A stretch of DNA of 64,000 nt from Shiella aurantiaca (GCA_030412945.1 JAUHJS010000007.1:1-64000); one strand, 5' to 3'; positions 33,402-42,719 are shown, counted from the first letter of the stretch. Notes: generated by a model from the letters alone, not told the origin. Translations and numbers: made by a program.

Positions 33402-35906
33402 ATGTCCGTCATGACCAACTCCCTTTCTCTTTTTGATCAGCAAGTAGCCACCCGCTATCATATTTATAATAGCTTATTTCTCAATTTGCCCTTTCGGCAT
33501 ATTTACCGCACGGGTACGCTTTTGCCTCTTTTGGAGCAGGTTACGGCCGAGGGATTTCAACAAGGGAAATCGCCTGTGGAGATTATCGAAAAATTCTGGG
33601 CTGATTATATGCCGCTGGCCTCTGAAGCGGATAGGCAGGCCATTTTATTTAGCTTTATCCAATACGTGGAGCGCCAAGTGGTGCTTTTCGATTCCATAGA
33701 AGATGCGGCCTTTGAAAAACTCAATCCCCTCCATGGCAAGGGCAGCTTGCAGCAGCTTTTCTTGCGTGCACAAAGTCTGGATAAAATCGAAGCGCTCAAA
33801 GCCAAGCTGGAGACTTTTAGCCTGCGCATTGTCCTCACAGCCCATCCTACGCAGTTTTATCCCGGCAATGTATTGGCCATTCTGAACGACCTCGAACAGG
33901 CCATCCGCGAAAACGACCTTTCGGCTATCAATCTGCTTTTGCAGCAATTGGGCAAAACCGCTTTTGTCAATCGGGAAAAACCTACTCCGCTGGATGAGGC
34001 CATTAGCCTTACCTGGTATTTAGAAAATATCTTTTTTCAGGCCGTGCCTTTATTGGTGAAACGAGTCCTGAACGATGTACAAATAGAAGTGCCCGACTGG
34101 CAGAATCCCGCACTGGTGCGCATCGGCTTTTGGCCAGGTGGCGATCGCGATGGCAATCCTTTCGTGACCAGTGCCACCACTTTGCAAGTAGCCGAGCGCT
34201 TGCGCCTTACTAGCTGGCGCTGCTACTACCGCGAAATCCGCAAGCTACGTAGGCGCCTCACCTTCAAAGGTGTATACGAACAGATAAGTGCCATAGAACG
34301 CAAATTGTTGGAGCAAGTGAATGGCAATCAGCCTATTTATAAAACGGCTTCCGAACTTGAAACGGATCTTTTAGCCGCCCGTCAAGTGCTAGTAGCGGAG
34401 CATGACGGCCTCTTCCTCGATTTGCTGGACGATATGCTCATCAAAGTGAAAGCCTTTGGGTTTTTCTTTGCCAGTATGGATATGCGCCAGCATGCCGATA
34501 AGCACACCCAAGCGGTAGCAGAATTGCTTCCCGAGGCTTCAAAAGGCCAACCCGATTGGCGGCAGTTCCAAGAGTCTGCTTTACCTGCGGATTCATTTAC
34601 CCATGAACTATTGGCCAGTCTGCGCACCATTCCGCAAATACAGGCCCTCAATGGCGAAGCCGGACTTCATCGCTATGTTATTAGCAATTGCGGCAAGGTG
34701 GAAGACGTGCTCTGCGTACAAAGTCTTTTGAGCTATGCTTTTGGGCAAGACGAAATGCCCATGGATATCGTTCCCCTTTTTGAAACCATTGACGATTTGG
34801 CTCATGCGGCTGGTGTAATGGAAGCACTTTTCCAATTGCCCAGCTATCGGGCACATGTGGCACGTAGAAACAATCGCCAAACCATTATGCTTGGCTTTTC
34901 GGATGGCACAAAAGATGGCGGCTACTTGCGCGCCAATTGGTCCATTTATCAAGCCAAAGAAAACCTCACCGAAATTTGCCGGAAATACGGCATCAAAGCC
35001 CTCTTTTTCGATGGGCGTGGAGGCCCTCCGGCTCGTGGCGGTGGCAATACCCACGATTTTTACGCTTCATTACCCGATACTATCGAAAGTGAAGAAGTGC
35101 AGATTACCATACAAGGGCAAACCATCAGTTCTAATTTTGGTAAGGTAATTAGTTGCCAATATAATTTGGAGCAAATGCTTTCCGCAGGGGTGGAGGGCAG
35201 CGTGTCTGGTTATGAGAGTAAGCGCCTCAAACCGCAGGAGCGCCAGCTGCTCGAAACCTTGGCCGAGGCCAGCTATGCTAGTTATAAGCATCTGCGCAAT
35301 CATGATAAATTTGTGCCTTATCTCGAAAAAGCCACTCCCTTACGCTATTTCGGGGAAACTAATATCGCTAGCCGCCCCGTGAAGCGGAGCAAAGGCAGCT
35401 TGCAGTTTGAAGATTTGCGCGCCATTCCTTTTGTGGGCTCATGGGCGATGATGAAGCAAAATATTCCTGGTTTCTACGGTTTGGGTTCCGCCCTCAAGGC
35501 GCATCAAAATCAGGCAGAAACGCTTCGTCAACTCTATCAACATAATCTGTTTTTCAAAACTTTGATCAACAATAGCATGATGGCCCTTAGCAAAACCTAT
35601 TATCCGGCCACGCAGTACCTTAGGCAAGATGCAGAATTTGCCGAGTTTTGGGATTTGATGCACCGCGAGTTTACACTCAGCACACAAGAGGTGCTGTCCG
35701 TTACCCAGCAAACGGAAATCCTTTCGGCCAATCCGCTGAATAAGGCCTCCATAGCTATACGTGAGAAAATCATCTTGCCGCTTATTGCCATACAGCAGTT
35801 TGCCCTGCAAAAACTGCGCAGCGAGGAGGTACCTCAGGAAGTCTACCACCGCTTGGTTTTGCGCTGCATGTTTGGAATTATTAACGCTGCTCGCAACTCC
35901 GCATAG
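33402..35906 (+). CDS. ppc: Phosphoenolpyruvate carboxylase
   Basis: A protein of 834 residues that carboxylates PEP to oxaloacetate to refill the TCA cycle. Conserved motifs are VLTAHPTQFYPG (catalytic His), GFWPGGDRDGNPFVT, MLGFSDGTKDGGYLRANW (catalytic Lys region), FDGRGGPPARGGG (mobile loop) and the C-terminal RNSA end. It is somewhat shorter than the Escherichia coli enzyme (about 880) but matches the Bacteroidota form. A second ATG lies at 33411. The gene stands alone, and a tandem 17-bp repeat precedes it. Confidence 0.93.
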   Translation: MSVMTNSLSLFDQQVATRYHIYNSLFLNLPFRHIYRTGTLLPLLEQVTAEGFQQGKSPVEIIEKFWADYMPLASEADRQAILFSFIQYVERQVVLFDSIEDAAFEKLNPLHGKGSLQQLFLRAQSLDKIEALKAKLETFSLRIVLTAHPTQFYPGNVLAILNDLEQAIRENDLSAINLLLQQLGKTAFVNREKPTPLDEAISLTWYLENIFFQAVPLLVKRVLNDVQIEVPDWQNPALVRIGFWPGGDRDGNPFVTSATTLQVAERLRLTSWRCYYREIRKLRRRLTFKGVYEQISAIERKLLEQVNGNQPIYKTASELETDLLAARQVLVAEHDGLFLDLLDDMLIKVKAFGFFFASMDMRQHADKHTQAVAELLPEASKGQPDWRQFQESALPADSFTHELLASLRTIPQIQALNGEAGLHRYVISNCGKVEDVLCVQSLLSYAFGQDEMPMDIVPLFETIDDLAHAAGVMEALFQLPSYRAHVARRNNRQTIMLGFSDGTKDGGYLRANWSIYQAKENLTEICRKYGIKALFFDGRGGPPARGGGNTHDFYASLPDTIESEEVQITIQGQTISSNFGKVISCQYNLEQMLSAGVEGSVSGYESKRLKPQERQLLETLAEASYASYKHLRNHDKFVPYLEKATPLRYFGETNIASRPVKRSKGSLQFEDLRAIPFVGSWAMMKQNIPGFYGLGSALKAHQNQAETLRQLYQHNLFFKTLINNSMMALSKTYYPATQYLRQDAEFAEFWDLMHREFTLSTQEVLSVTQQTEILSANPLNKASIAIREKIILPLIAIQQFALQKLRSEEVPQEVYHRLVLRCMFGIINAARNSA

Positions 35907-35986
35907 GAGAAATACAATAGAAAATTAAAGAAAGGGAACTATACCGCCCATTATGTGTTTAAACATACAAATAGAATCACAAAACT

Positions 35987-36700
35987 ATGTTGCAATCAAT
36001 CACCCCGAATAACTCGTTTAAAGTTGATATCGTATCCGATGTGGTGTGTCCTTGGTGCTATATCGGGAAGAAACGTTTTGAAAAAGCCATTGATAGCCTC
36101 TCCGCTGAGTATGGCTTTGAAGTCAACTGGCATCCCTTTCAGTTGAACCCCGACATGCCCCGCGAAGGCCGTAATCAAAAAGAATATTTCTCTGAAAAAT
36201 TTGGTAGCTGGGATCGCTTTATGGGCATGCTACAGCATGTGAAAAGTGCAGCTGAGGGTGAAGGCCTTCAATTTGCGATTGAGAAACATGTGAACTCACC
36301 CAATACGCTGGATGCGCATCGTATCGTGAAATTGGGGCAAGACCTTGGACTGCAAGATGAAATCGTGAATGCGTTTTTCAAGGCCTATTTTGAAGAAGCC
36401 CTCGATCTTACCCAAAAAGAAAACCTCTTACTGGTAGCTGAGCGCGCAGGCATAGACCGCGCCAAGGCCGAAGCTTTACTGGCTACTCAAGAAGGACTAT
36501 CCGAAGTGCTACAAGCCGAAGAACATTATAAAAAACTGGGTGTAACGGGCGTTCCTTTTTTCATCATCAACGATAAATACGCCTTCTCAGGCGCGCAACC
36601 TACCGAAAGCATTCTGCAAATCCTGAAGCAAGTAGCCGAAAAGGATAATATTCAGCCCCTTAGCGGACAGCAATGCGATGTGGATGGTAATTGCTACTGA
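35987..36700 (+). CDS. DsbA-family oxidoreductase, FrnE type
   Basis: A protein of 237 residues with a thioredoxin fold and helical insert. The active site is SDVVCPWCYIGKKRFEKAI (CPWC), and the cis-Pro segment is GVTGVPFFIINDKYAFSGAQP. The FrnE subfamily is cytosolic and there is no signal peptide here. FrnE-like proteins isomerise disulfides and have been linked to oxidative-stress tolerance in Deinococcus; the role here is not known. Two Cys residues near the C-terminus (QCDVDGNC) may form a second redox pair. A strong terminator follows. Confidence 0.85.
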   Translation: MLQSITPNNSFKVDIVSDVVCPWCYIGKKRFEKAIDSLSAEYGFEVNWHPFQLNPDMPREGRNQKEYFSEKFGSWDRFMGMLQHVKSAAEGEGLQFAIEKHVNSPNTLDAHRIVKLGQDLGLQDEIVNAFFKAYFEEALDLTQKENLLLVAERAGIDRAKAEALLATQEGLSEVLQAEEHYKKLGVTGVPFFIINDKYAFSGAQPTESILQILKQVAEKDNIQPLSGQQCDVDGNCY

Positions 36701-36723
36701 TAGCTAATATAGAGTTATAATAT

Positions 36724-36753
36724 AAACCCTAGGCCTAAAGTCTGGGGTTTTTT
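36724..36753 (+). terminator. Intrinsic terminator
   Basis: The stem AAACCCTA pairs with TGGGGTTT (one G-U), followed by T5, 23 nt after the DsbA-like gene. Confidence 0.7.
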
Positions 36754-36765
36754 GTTTTGGGAGCG

Positions 36766-37280
36766 GGTATTTGGAAGGTAGAATGTGGTATGTAGTATTT
36801 AGAAACTTGTATTTGGTATTTGGAGGGAAGAGTAGGTGATGGTACTCGTCATTGCGAACGGACAGAGGGTATAGTATTGTTTAAAATAATCGGAATGTCC
36901 GTGAAGAAATCTCCTGATTTGATGGTATGTTGAATGTGGTATTTGGATACTGGAATGTAGCATGTAGAAACTAGTATTTGGTATTTGGAGGGGAAGAAGA
37001 GAAAATGGTACTCGTCATTGCGAACGGACAGGGAGTATAGTATTGTTTAAAATAATCGGAATGTCCGTGAAGCAATCTCCTGAGAGGAGGGTATGTGGAT
37101 TGTGGTATATTAATGCTGGAATGTAGTATGTAGAAACTAGTATTTGGTATTTAGAAGAAGAGAACACGTGATATAGCCGTCATTGCGAACGGATAGAGGG
37201 CACAGTATTGTTTAAAATAATCGGTATGTCCGTGAAGCAATCTCCTGAGAGGAGGGTTTGTTGAATGTGGTATTTAGATG
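36766..37280. repeat. Three tandem copies of a 165-bp non-coding repeat
   Basis: Units run 36766-36937 (172 bp), 36938-37103 (166) and 37104-37268 (165), with the start of a fourth after 37269. Each has an A/T-rich half (GTATTTGG, GTAGAAACTAG) and a half beginning CGTCATTGCGAACGGA and ending TGTCCGTGAAGCAATCTC. The last two segments form an inverted repeat around TATTGTTTAAAATAATCGG. CGTCATTGCGA...GCAATCTC is a palindromic repeat theme I have seen in many bacterial genomes. No coding potential is visible. The 700-base gene-free stretch from 36754 to 37437 is mostly this array. Confidence 0.85.
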
Positions 37281-37437
37281 TTTCCGCCACGGTCAGTGTC
37301 TCCACTAACCGTAATAAATGCTTACCTTAAATTATTTAATTGGTTCGTGATGACACAAACCAAGGCGAAGTTCCTGAGAAAACGAACCAAGGCGAAATTT
37401 TTAAAGTACAGATTTTCATTAGCTTTAACCTTTACCC

Positions 37438-37755
37438 ATGAATTGGTTTATATTACTTATTGCAGGCTTGTTTGAAGTCGCTTTTGCTTTTTGCCTGGGC
37501 AAGGCCAAAGAAAGCACTGGACTGGAAATGTATATATGAGCCTTTCTGCTTACGCTGGCTTGCAGTATGGGTTTATTGATCAAAGCTACCCAAACCTTAC
37601 CCATCGGAACGGCCTATGCCGTGTGGACAGGTATAGGCGCAGTAGGTACCGTACTGGTGGGTATTTTTGTGTTTAAAGAACCCGTCACCTTTCTTCGCTT
37701 GCTTTTTCTGATTACCTTAATTGGCTCTATTATCGGACTTAAGGCCGTTTCTTGA
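37438..37755 (+). pseudogene. sugE: SugE/SMR-family small multidrug transporter interrupted by an in-frame TGA
   Basis: Read from the ATG at 37438, the frame gives MNWFILLIAGLFEVAFAFCL and continues to GLEMYI, where TGA (37537-37539) stops it after 33 codons. The same frame then resumes [38 protein letters not shown] and a final membrane helix, to a stop at 37753-37755. The total length (about 105) and four membrane helices fit SugE-type guanidinium exporters, including the conserved Glu in GLFEVAFA and the GTAYAVWTG motif. A Trp (TGG) at the stop position is likely, so this looks like a nonsense mutation or a sequence error. Confidence 0.75.
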
Positions 37756-37785
37756 AGGTATCCATCAGGGCGAATGATTTTACCA

Positions 37786-38655
37786 ATGAAACATATAATC
37801 TTTACAGGGATCTTTTCTGCCATTATACACCTTGCAATGGCTCAAAATACCATCCTTTGGAAGGTAAGTGATACGCTTCATCACAAGACGTCTTACTTGG
37901 TAGGTACCTTTCATCAGTTTGGTAATTCATTTGTCGATTCCATTCCTCAAATCAAAGAAGCGCTCATGTCGTCAAAATTGGCTGTTTTTGAGTCGATTGA
38001 GGACGTGGAAAGTACGCGAAACATGATTAACCAAAGAGTTTCGTCAACAGATATAGAAAAGTGGTTGAAAAAGAAGGATTTGGTGGCTTTAAAGGAAGTG
38101 AGCCAACATTGGGAAGTGGATCTTTATAAGTTAAAGCCCCTAGAGATTAGTTGGAAATTGCAGCAAGAATTCCAGAAAGTGAAATGTCAGACGGTGCATC
38201 CAAGTGATGATTTTGATCATTTTGATAGTTACCTCATTTACCTCGCTCAGCTACATGGTAAGGAAATTGTGGGTTTGGAAACGGACAGTTTGCAGTTGGA
38301 TTTAATCGCTCAGGAGTATAAATACCCCGATTGGAAGTCGGAACGAAAGCGGATTCGGACTTGGGTACAATTGCTTCAATCCGAGCAAACTGACTTTGAT
38401 TACTGCCAATTGGCTAAGAAATACCGAAAGTTTGACTTGGATTATGAACTAGAGAAGGAATGTGAGGCGAGTGTGTTGTTAATGCAAAGGAATAATGTAT
38501 GGATGAAAAGTTTACCTCGTTTGCTACGTTCGCAAGATACTTTTGTGGCGGTAGGCTTGTATCATTTGATGAAGCAATGCGGAATAATTGAGCAGTTAAG
38601 AAGCCAAGGGTTTTTGGTAGAGCCGTTGGAGATTGTCCGTATTGGTGAAAACTAG
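37786..38655 (+). CDS. TraB/GumN-family secreted protein
   Basis: A protein of 289 residues with a signal peptide (MKHIIFTGIFSAIIHLAMAQ). The family signature is SYLVGTFHQFGNSFVDS near the N-terminus, and VAVGLYHLMKQCGII, then LRSQGFLVEPL, near the C-terminus. These contain the conserved GxxH and G-x-x-H-L motifs of TraB/PrgY/GumN proteins, thought to be metalloprotease-like. The exact role in bacteria is unclear. An ATG at 37774 would add four residues in front of the signal peptide. It lies 30 nt after the broken sugE. Confidence 0.75.
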   Translation: MKHIIFTGIFSAIIHLAMAQNTILWKVSDTLHHKTSYLVGTFHQFGNSFVDSIPQIKEALMSSKLAVFESIEDVESTRNMINQRVSSTDIEKWLKKKDLVALKEVSQHWEVDLYKLKPLEISWKLQQEFQKVKCQTVHPSDDFDHFDSYLIYLAQLHGKEIVGLETDSLQLDLIAQEYKYPDWKSERKRIRTWVQLLQSEQTDFDYCQLAKKYRKFDLDYELEKECEASVLLMQRNNVWMKSLPRLLRSQDTFVAVGLYHLMKQCGIIEQLRSQGFLVEPLEIVRIGEN

Positions 38656-38679
38656 AAATTTCATTCATACGGAAAACGT

Positions 38680-38805
38680 TGGTGTTAGACATATGTACTA
38701 TCGAATCCATATTTTAGCGTTTGCGTCCTGAATGGCTAACTATGCCAATGGGCTAATGGTAGTCAGGTGAAAGTACCTGACTGGATGAAAATTCTAGAGT
38801 TATAA
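38680..38805. repeat. Dispersed repeat, copy B
   Basis: A related but diverged copy of the element at 154-290. It matches TGTACTATCGAATCC, GCTAATGG and the terminal hairpin AGTCAGGT (38761-38768) with ACCTGACT (38775-38782). Together with copy A it shows that the hairpin belongs to the element. Confidence 0.6.
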
Positions 38806-38822
38806 AAATGAATGGTGTATCT

Positions 38823-39704
38823 ATGAAAAGAACGTTTTGTAGGAAATTTATGGGCAATGGGCAAAGTGCTGTTTGGGTTTTCTTAATGGCTCTCACATTA
38901 CTTTTAGCAGGTTGTGCCAATCAATCCTTGCCCAAAGTGATGTATTACCCCTTTTCTATTTCAGCAGATTGGCAATTTAGGGGAGATACCATACGGGTGG
39001 CGCTGAATAATCCGCTCCAGGCTCCTTTGCGTTTTTATATTCAGTCTACCCAAGATGCTGTTCAGGTTTATCTGGATAGCCCCACACCCATTACACTCAT
39101 GGCTCAGGCAGATACTACATTAGAATGGATAGTGCCTCAAACGCTACTCGATACCACAGCTCTTTCTATTTCTGTAAAATACGGGGATTTGAATAAGGAA
39201 ATTCAGGCAGAACCTATCGGTTTGCCCTTTGCTTCGGGGCGTACCTACTCTATTATTCAAGGGAATAATGGAAGTTTCAGTCACCATTCCACTTGGTCGC
39301 GGTATGCCGTAGACATAAGTTTGAAAACCAATGATACTGTGTGTGCCGCTACCGATGGCTATGTGGTAGGCCTTATCAATCAATATACTAAATCGGGGTC
39401 CGGAAAAGAATGGATGCCCTATGCCAATTTTATTACCCTGTACAATCCGGCCACGGGTGTGTTTACTTCCTACGTGCACCTCCGTAAAGACGGCACCTTG
39501 GTGCAATTAGGCGATTGGGTGAAACGCGGCCAAGCTATTGGTCTGGTGGGTCTTACCGGACAAACCGATGTGGAACATTTACATTTTAGCTGCCTGATGC
39601 CCAGTACCGATAAAGAGGGAATGCGTTCCATTCCTTTTCAATTTGAAACAGGCCAGCCTAGCGAAGCACTCAAACGAGGTGATACACTCAGAAGAGATTT
39701 GTAG
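38823..39704 (+). CDS. M23-family peptidase-like lipoprotein
   Basis: A lipoprotein of 293 residues from the ATG at 38823; another ATG at 38808 adds five. The signal ends in a lipobox (LTLLLAGC). A beta-rich N-terminal domain (about 35-145) precedes an M23/LytM-like fold (about 150-280). The second metal motif is intact (VEHLHFSCLMPS, HxH). At the first motif, where LytM has HxxxD, the sequence is SRYAVDIS, so Arg stands where the ligand His is expected, although an HH pair lies seven residues earlier (FSHHSTWSRYAVD). It may use that His, or be inactive and scaffold-like. It would act on peptidoglycan in the periplasm. Confidence 0.75.
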   Translation: MKRTFCRKFMGNGQSAVWVFLMALTLLLAGCANQSLPKVMYYPFSISADWQFRGDTIRVALNNPLQAPLRFYIQSTQDAVQVYLDSPTPITLMAQADTTLEWIVPQTLLDTTALSISVKYGDLNKEIQAEPIGLPFASGRTYSIIQGNNGSFSHHSTWSRYAVDISLKTNDTVCAATDGYVVGLINQYTKSGSGKEWMPYANFITLYNPATGVFTSYVHLRKDGTLVQLGDWVKRGQAIGLVGLTGQTDVEHLHFSCLMPSTDKEGMRSIPFQFETGQPSEALKRGDTLRRDL

Positions 39705-39724
39705 AGCTTTAAGCTGATATAGAT

Positions 39725-39835
39725 TCCGCTATTCGACATTTGTACTATCGAATCCTTATCGTAGGGTTTTTAACCCGAATTGTTAGCTATTCAATTTCTT
39801 CTAAAGGCAGTTAGGCGATAACAACTAAACGAAGT
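39725..39835. repeat. Dispersed repeat, copy C
   Basis: TTCCGCTATTCGACATTTGT, then ACTATCGAATCC, GTAGGGTTTTTAACCCGAAT and TGTTAGCTATTC match copies A and D. The 3' part (from 39805) keeps a decayed version of the terminal hairpin. Confidence 0.65.
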
Positions 39836-39846
39836 TTGGTTTCTAC

Positions 39847-40800
39847 CTACAAGTTTTCCCAGCTCATGGCCACTTTTCCTCGGGTGCGCATGGCTTCTAT
39901 ATAGCCTATGGCCTCCGGAATTTGCTCGTAAGGAAAGGTCTTATCAATATGCACCTTTATTTTCTGCTCAGCCACCAGCTGGGCTAAGGTTTCTAAATCT
40001 TTTTGCTTGGCCACGGCTGTAAATTGAATCAGCGGGAATTTAGAAAATACATTTTTCCCCAACACACCTATCATGTGCCCCATGGTGGTAAAGCCTGTCA
40101 TTACGCCTCGTTCACCCATGCGTTGATAGTCACGGAGATGGAGGCTGCCATGAGTATCCAGCACCAGCGCATATTTTCCTGTGTGCTGGTGAATGTTTTC
40201 CTTATCGTACGCGATTACCGCATCGGCTCCCAATGAACGCACAAAATCGGCATTTTTGCTGGAGCATACAGCCGTAACCTGGGCGCCATAGGCTTTTGCA
40301 ATCTGAACGGCAAAATGCCCCACTCCTCCCGATGCACCATGGATCAGCACCCGTTCTCCCGCCTTGATTTGCCCATGCGTAACAAGCGCTTGCAGGGCCG
40401 TTAAGCCAGCTATGGGCAAACAGGCCATTTCTGTAAAAGGAGCCGCATCAGGCATTTTGGCGCAGATTGTTTCGGGTACAGCGGCATATTCCGCAAACAC
40501 ACCTCCGCTAAGCGCTTCACCAAACACCCTATCGCCTACCTGAAACTGGCTCACCCCTTTGCCCACTTGCTCTACCACTCCGGCAAAGTCAGCCCCTAAG
40601 ATTTTTTCTTTAGGAGCAAACAAACCAAAGGTAAACCGCGCAAAGAAAGGCTTGCCTCTCAGAATGTGCCAATCTGCGGGATTAGCCGAATTGGCCATGA
40701 TTTTCACCAGCAGGTGGCCGTCTGCTAGGGTAGGAAGCGCCACGTCTTCTAAGCGAAGCACCTCAGGGCCTCCGTATTGGGTTTTGGTAAAAGCTTTCAT
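39847..40800 (-). CDS. NAD(P)-dependent quinone-oxidoreductase-like MDR enzyme
   Basis: A protein of 317 residues of the medium-chain dehydrogenase/reductase superfamily. The N-terminal GroES-like part has GADFAGVVEQVGKGVSQFQVGDRVFG. The cofactor site is GERVLIHGASGGVGHFAVQIAKAYG. The zinc-binding cysteines of alcohol dehydrogenases are absent, so it belongs with zinc-free quinone reductases and enoyl reductases. PFYEQIPEAIGYIEAMRTRGK-like sequence at the C-terminus is also typical. The substrate is unknown, with no operon partner. Promoter elements were not identified. Confidence 0.82.
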   Translation of the reverse strand: MKAFTKTQYGGPEVLRLEDVALPTLADGHLLVKIMANSANPADWHILRGKPFFARFTFGLFAPKEKILGADFAGVVEQVGKGVSQFQVGDRVFGEALSGGVFAEYAAVPETICAKMPDAAPFTEMACLPIAGLTALQALVTHGQIKAGERVLIHGASGGVGHFAVQIAKAYGAQVTAVCSSKNADFVRSLGADAVIAYDKENIHQHTGKYALVLDTHGSLHLRDYQRMGERGVMTGFTTMGHMIGVLGKNVFSKFPLIQFTAVAKQKDLETLAQLVAEQKIKVHIDKTFPYEQIPEAIGYIEAMRTRGKVAMSWENL

Positions 40801-40899
40801 GTAGGAGTTTTTGATTGCTGTGTTTAGGTACTTGCAGTACCCTTAGGGCATCTAACGGGGTGTTTTTAGTAGGGTTGTTTTTGGGGATGGTAAAATTAG

Positions 40900-40928
40900 A
40901 CCCGACAGGTTTCTAAAACCTGTCGGGT
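40900..40928. repeat. Perfect 13-bp hairpin, likely dispersed palindrome or terminator
   Basis: ACCCGACAGGTTT (40900-40912) pairs perfectly with AAACCTGTCGGGT (40916-40928) around CTA. Only a short TT follows on the plus strand. Its core (GACAGGT/ACCTGTC) is related to the hairpins at 236-260 and 38761-38782. Hairpins with this CCTGTCRGG theme recur in Bacteroidota intergenic DNA, to my recollection. On the minus strand it lies upstream of the oxidoreductase gene. Confidence 0.65.
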
Positions 40929-41030
40929 TTGCCGGAGAATCCTATTGTTGGTCATTTGTTTTACTAGTACTTATCTGTTCAACTCAACGAGGGGCATTTT
41001 TTATACTTGCCAATATCTCTTATATTTAGT

Positions 41031-41074
41031 TGTATAATGGCCACAATGGCGATTATACGCTAGTTACCTGCAAT
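41031..41074. repeat. attC-like hairpin, left boundary of the Septu-like pair
   Basis: TGTATAATGGCCA (41031-41043) pairs with TGGCGATTATACG (41047-41059), 11 of 13 matching, followed by GTTACCTGCAAT (41063-41074). The last 12 bases match GTTATGTGCAAT at 43579-43590 at 10 positions. The compact hairpin and GTTA core resemble an integron attC, but the 5' core (AAC) is missing, so the call is weak. Confidence 0.35.
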
Positions 41075-41105
41075 GCTAATATGACAACTCTAAACTATAA
41101 ATTAA

Positions 41106-42719
41106 ATGTTGCTTAAGACTATCTCTTTAAATCATCATAAATTATTTGGTTCTACTAAAATTAATCTTTTTGGAGAAAATGAGCCATTAACTATTGATTT
41201 GACAAGAGAGCATCATACAGACATTCTGCTAGAAATTGACAATAAAAATGAAGATAATTTTTTCACATTTATTATTGGTCAAAATGGAGTTGGTAAAACG
41301 ATTTTATTTAGAACCATTGTTAATTTCATTAACGCTAATGGCCCCTATGAAGAACCAAAACTAAAGTCAATTATTAACTTCTATAGAAAGAGTTCAAAAT
41401 ACATTAAATACAACACAGATGGTGCAGGGATATATGAATTACAGGAATTGGATATTTATAATTATTTTTCAATTATAAAAAATACTGATTTAAAAGATTT
41501 CTTAAAATATTACAATGCCAATTTGGTATTTATCTCATCTTCTTTTGAAAGAAGCATAGTTCATAGAAATCCACGGTATAGGAATTTTAATTATATATCA
41601 GATATTAATAAAACTCAAACACTTTTTTTAAAATCACTTTTCAAGTTCAATAAGTCAAAAGATAAGCTTCAAATCCTTACTGAACTTTTAGAAAAAAAAT
41701 CAGTAAAATGGAATTTGCAGGGCTATTTATCTGTAGACGGTGTTGGCGGAATAGAGAATGACAGTATTTTTTTGCTGAAAAATAATAATAGAGTCAATAT
41801 TGTAAACTTTCTGAGAACAATTAAAAAAGTTAATGTTTCAGAAAATGAAACACTAATTACTGAAGATTTAGACGAAAACGAACTAAGGGTATTTGAAGCA
41901 ATCTATTTTTCTAGCGTGTTTTATAAATTCTATTTTGACTCCAATCTTTCATTCAAAGATTTATTTCAAAAAATTCGTGACAGTAAAGTTTTAAGAAAAA
42001 TTGAAGATTTTATTTTAGAAAAAACAAATGACCCAGATTTAGAGCGACATTTGAATATACGTGTACCAAAAACAGAAAAGAATAATTGGGAGTTTCTATT
42101 TACAGAAATAAATGATTTATCGGAATTTGATGTAAATACATTACTACTATTAGAAGACTTGAATCTAATAAATCTAACTGTTTTATGTAATGATGTGCCA
42201 GTTAGTTATATGAGTTCTGGGGAACAAAGCATAATAAGGTTGTTTAGCTATTTCGCAGATGTACCAAGTACAGAAAATTTGCTAATCTTTTTTGATGAAC
42301 CCGAAAATACATTGCATCCAAAATGGCAACAGAATTTTCCAATTTATTTCAGAAAAATAGTTGAAGATATTTATGAGATAAAGAAATCGCATTTTATTTT
42401 CTCAACGCACTCCCCAATAGTTATTATGAAATCTACTTCATTGAATAATTCCAATGTTGTCAGATTTTACAAAGACTCTCAAGAAAAATTCAAAAGTCAG
42501 CAAATAACCAACATCAATTCATATAGTATAGAAGAAGTTTTATTAGACGAATTTAAGATTTCATATAGAAGCCAAGAAATAGAATTGAATGTGAATAAAA
42601 TGCTATCTGATAGAAATGATAAGATATTAGAAAACAATGACCCAATTTTTTCAGTAGAGAAATCATTTGAATTGAAGGATAAAATAAATGAATTGTTTAA
42701 ATCTTTGAAAACTGAGTGA
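41106..42719 (+). CDS. ptuA: PtuA-like AAA ATPase of a Septu-type defence system
   Basis: A protein of 537 residues of the RecF/SMC-like ATPase class. Walker A is FIIGQNGVGKTILFRTI, the signature region is YMSSGEQSII, and Walker B is LLIFFDEPENTLHPKWQ, followed by the D-loop/His switch FIFSTHSPIVI. The central 300 residues are poorly conserved and helical. It is followed with a TGATG overlap by an HNH nuclease, the pairing that defines Septu (PtuA-PtuB). In Septu the ATPase forms a complex with the nuclease and controls DNA cleavage during phage infection. The base composition is much more AT-rich than its surroundings, and the segment is flanked by attC-like sites, both signs of transfer. 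Confidence 0.72.
   Translation: MLLKTISLNHHKLFGSTKINLFGENEPLTIDLTREHHTDILLEIDNKNEDNFFTFIIGQNGVGKTILFRTIVNFINANGPYEEPKLKSIINFYRKSSKYIKYNTDGAGIYELQELDIYNYFSIIKNTDLKDFLKYYNANLVFISSSFERSIVHRNPRYRNFNYISDINKTQTLFLKSLFKFNKSKDKLQILTELLEKKSVKWNLQGYLSVDGVGGIENDSIFLLKNNNRVNIVNFLRTIKKVNVSENETLITEDLDENELRVFEAIYFSSVFYKFYFDSNLSFKDLFQKIRDSKVLRKIEDFILEKTNDPDLERHLNIRVPKTEKNNWEFLFTEINDLSEFDVNTLLLLEDLNLINLTVLCNDVPVSYMSSGEQSIIRLFSYFADVPSTENLLIFFDEPENTLHPKWQQNFPIYFRKIVEDIYEIKKSHFIFSTHSPIVIMKSTSLNNSNVVRFYKDSQEKFKSQQITNINSYSIEEVLLDEFKISYRSQEIELNVNKMLSDRNDKILENNDPIFSVEKSFELKDKINELFKSLKTE

Noticed and set aside
36766-37280. A CRISPR array
   Set aside because: The repeats are 165 bp, directly adjacent and contain an internal palindrome; there are no short repeats separated by unique spacers and no cas genes.
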